A stretch of 14,154 nucleotides of DNA from Actinomycetota bacterium (GTDB lineage: Bacteria > Actinomycetota > Acidimicrobiia > Acidimicrobiales > Ilumatobacteraceae), in the NCBI GenBank assembly GCA_009705865.1, contig WLSJ01000034.1, positions 1 through 14,154 of the forward strand, given 5' to 3'. The notes beneath the pieces were generated by a model, which saw only the letters and a list, made by a program, of their open reading frames with translations, was not told the origin of the DNA and made no database searches. Below, one piece after another: positions 13,855 to 14,154 of the stretch. How positions within the stretch are numbered: position 1 is the first letter of the stretch; each line of letters begins with the position of its first letter. The translations under genes and the position numbers were made by a program.

Positions 13855-14154
13855 GCGGTTACGCGATGCACGAATGCAACAGCACCCGCAAAGATGATGT
13901 CTTTGTCGTAGTCCTGTGTTGCAACGTGATAACTGCGTTCGAGCATGACGCGTTCAACAGGGCCGCCATATGTTGCGGCAACTGCATCACTATCGCTTGG
14001 TTGCACAACATGGTCTTGCACTGAGGTGTACAACAACATTGGCATTTTTATTGACGGATAGCGCGGTGCAAGAGGCGCAAGTCCCTCTGACAAAAATGAC
14101 TTCATAGCAGCAAGCGGCGTGCCGGGGTACGCAGTTTCGTGCGCGCTCGGGTCA
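13851..14154 (-). CDS. carboxylesterase/alpha-beta hydrolase, C-terminal part (5' end beyond window)
   Basis: About 100 C-terminal residues are visible; the frame is open to the right edge, so the start is outside the window. The text shows the last two catalytic elements of a monoacylglycerol lipase or carboxylesterase: LLYTSVQDHVVQPSDSD, in which the aspartate of QDHVV is the acid, and LERSYHVATQDYDKDIIF, in which SYHVATQD carries the histidine base followed by the typical aspartate. The serine nucleophile (GxSxG) must lie beyond the edge. Substrate is unknown; short esters or monoacylglycerols are typical of the family. Its stop overlaps the lgt start by 4 bases, making it the first visible gene of the long minus-strand run. 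Confidence 0.83.
   Translation of the reverse strand, partial: DPSAHETAYPGTPLAAMKSFLSEGLAPLAPRYPSIKMPMLLYTSVQDHVVQPSDSDAVAATYGGPVERVMLERSYHVATQDYDKDIIFAGAVAFVHRVTA

Overview
The window looks like core chromosome from an actinobacterium. The GC content is about one half by eye, and genes are tightly packed on both strands. Supporting families are a DUF3054 protein, an RDD/DUF2752 pair, an IdeR/DtxR-like box before an iron permease, a gatCAB operon, a long inositol-phosphate synthase and a valine-rich leader before ilvB. A moderate-GC member of the Acidimicrobiia (Ilumatobacter-like) would fit. That placement is inference, because no marker gene was compared. There are no rRNA or tRNA genes, insertion sequences, phage genes, CRISPR arrays or defence genes. 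No stretch over 300 bases lacks a gene; the largest gaps are about 80 to 110 bases.

Left part (1-2178, all minus strand): an RDD-family membrane protein, a small DUF2752 membrane protein, a 15-residue leader peptide rich in branched-chain residues, a textbook intrinsic terminator, and then acetolactate synthase large subunit (ilvB), cut by the left edge. The leader and terminator form an unannotated transcription attenuator for ilvB. It is the best small discovery in the window.

Middle (2277-4961, plus strand): a haloalkane dehalogenase of subfamily I, then inositol-3-phosphate synthase (ino1) followed after 6 bases by a DUF3054 membrane protein. Minus-strand genes follow: ilvD (dihydroxy-acid dehydratase, the second branched-chain gene here), an FTR1/EfeU-type iron permease with a promoter covered by two IdeR/DtxR-like half operators, and an acyl-CoA dehydrogenase. 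The 3' ends of DUF3054 and ilvD overlap by 8 bases.

Right part (8944-14154, minus strand): one long run read from right to left. It holds a carboxylesterase-type hydrolase (cut by the right edge), lgt, a crotonase-family gene, gatC, gatA and gatB. Junctions overlap or are 2 to 46 bases apart, so lipoprotein modification and indirect aminoacylation of tRNA(Gln)/tRNA(Asn) are probably on shared transcripts.

Three genes without a clear Shine-Dalgarno (ino1, ilvD, acyl-CoA dehydrogenase) have a TANNNT hexamer ending exactly 7 bases before the A of ATG. This is the geometry expected of leaderless transcripts. I found no wholly new multi-gene system; the notable signals are regulatory.
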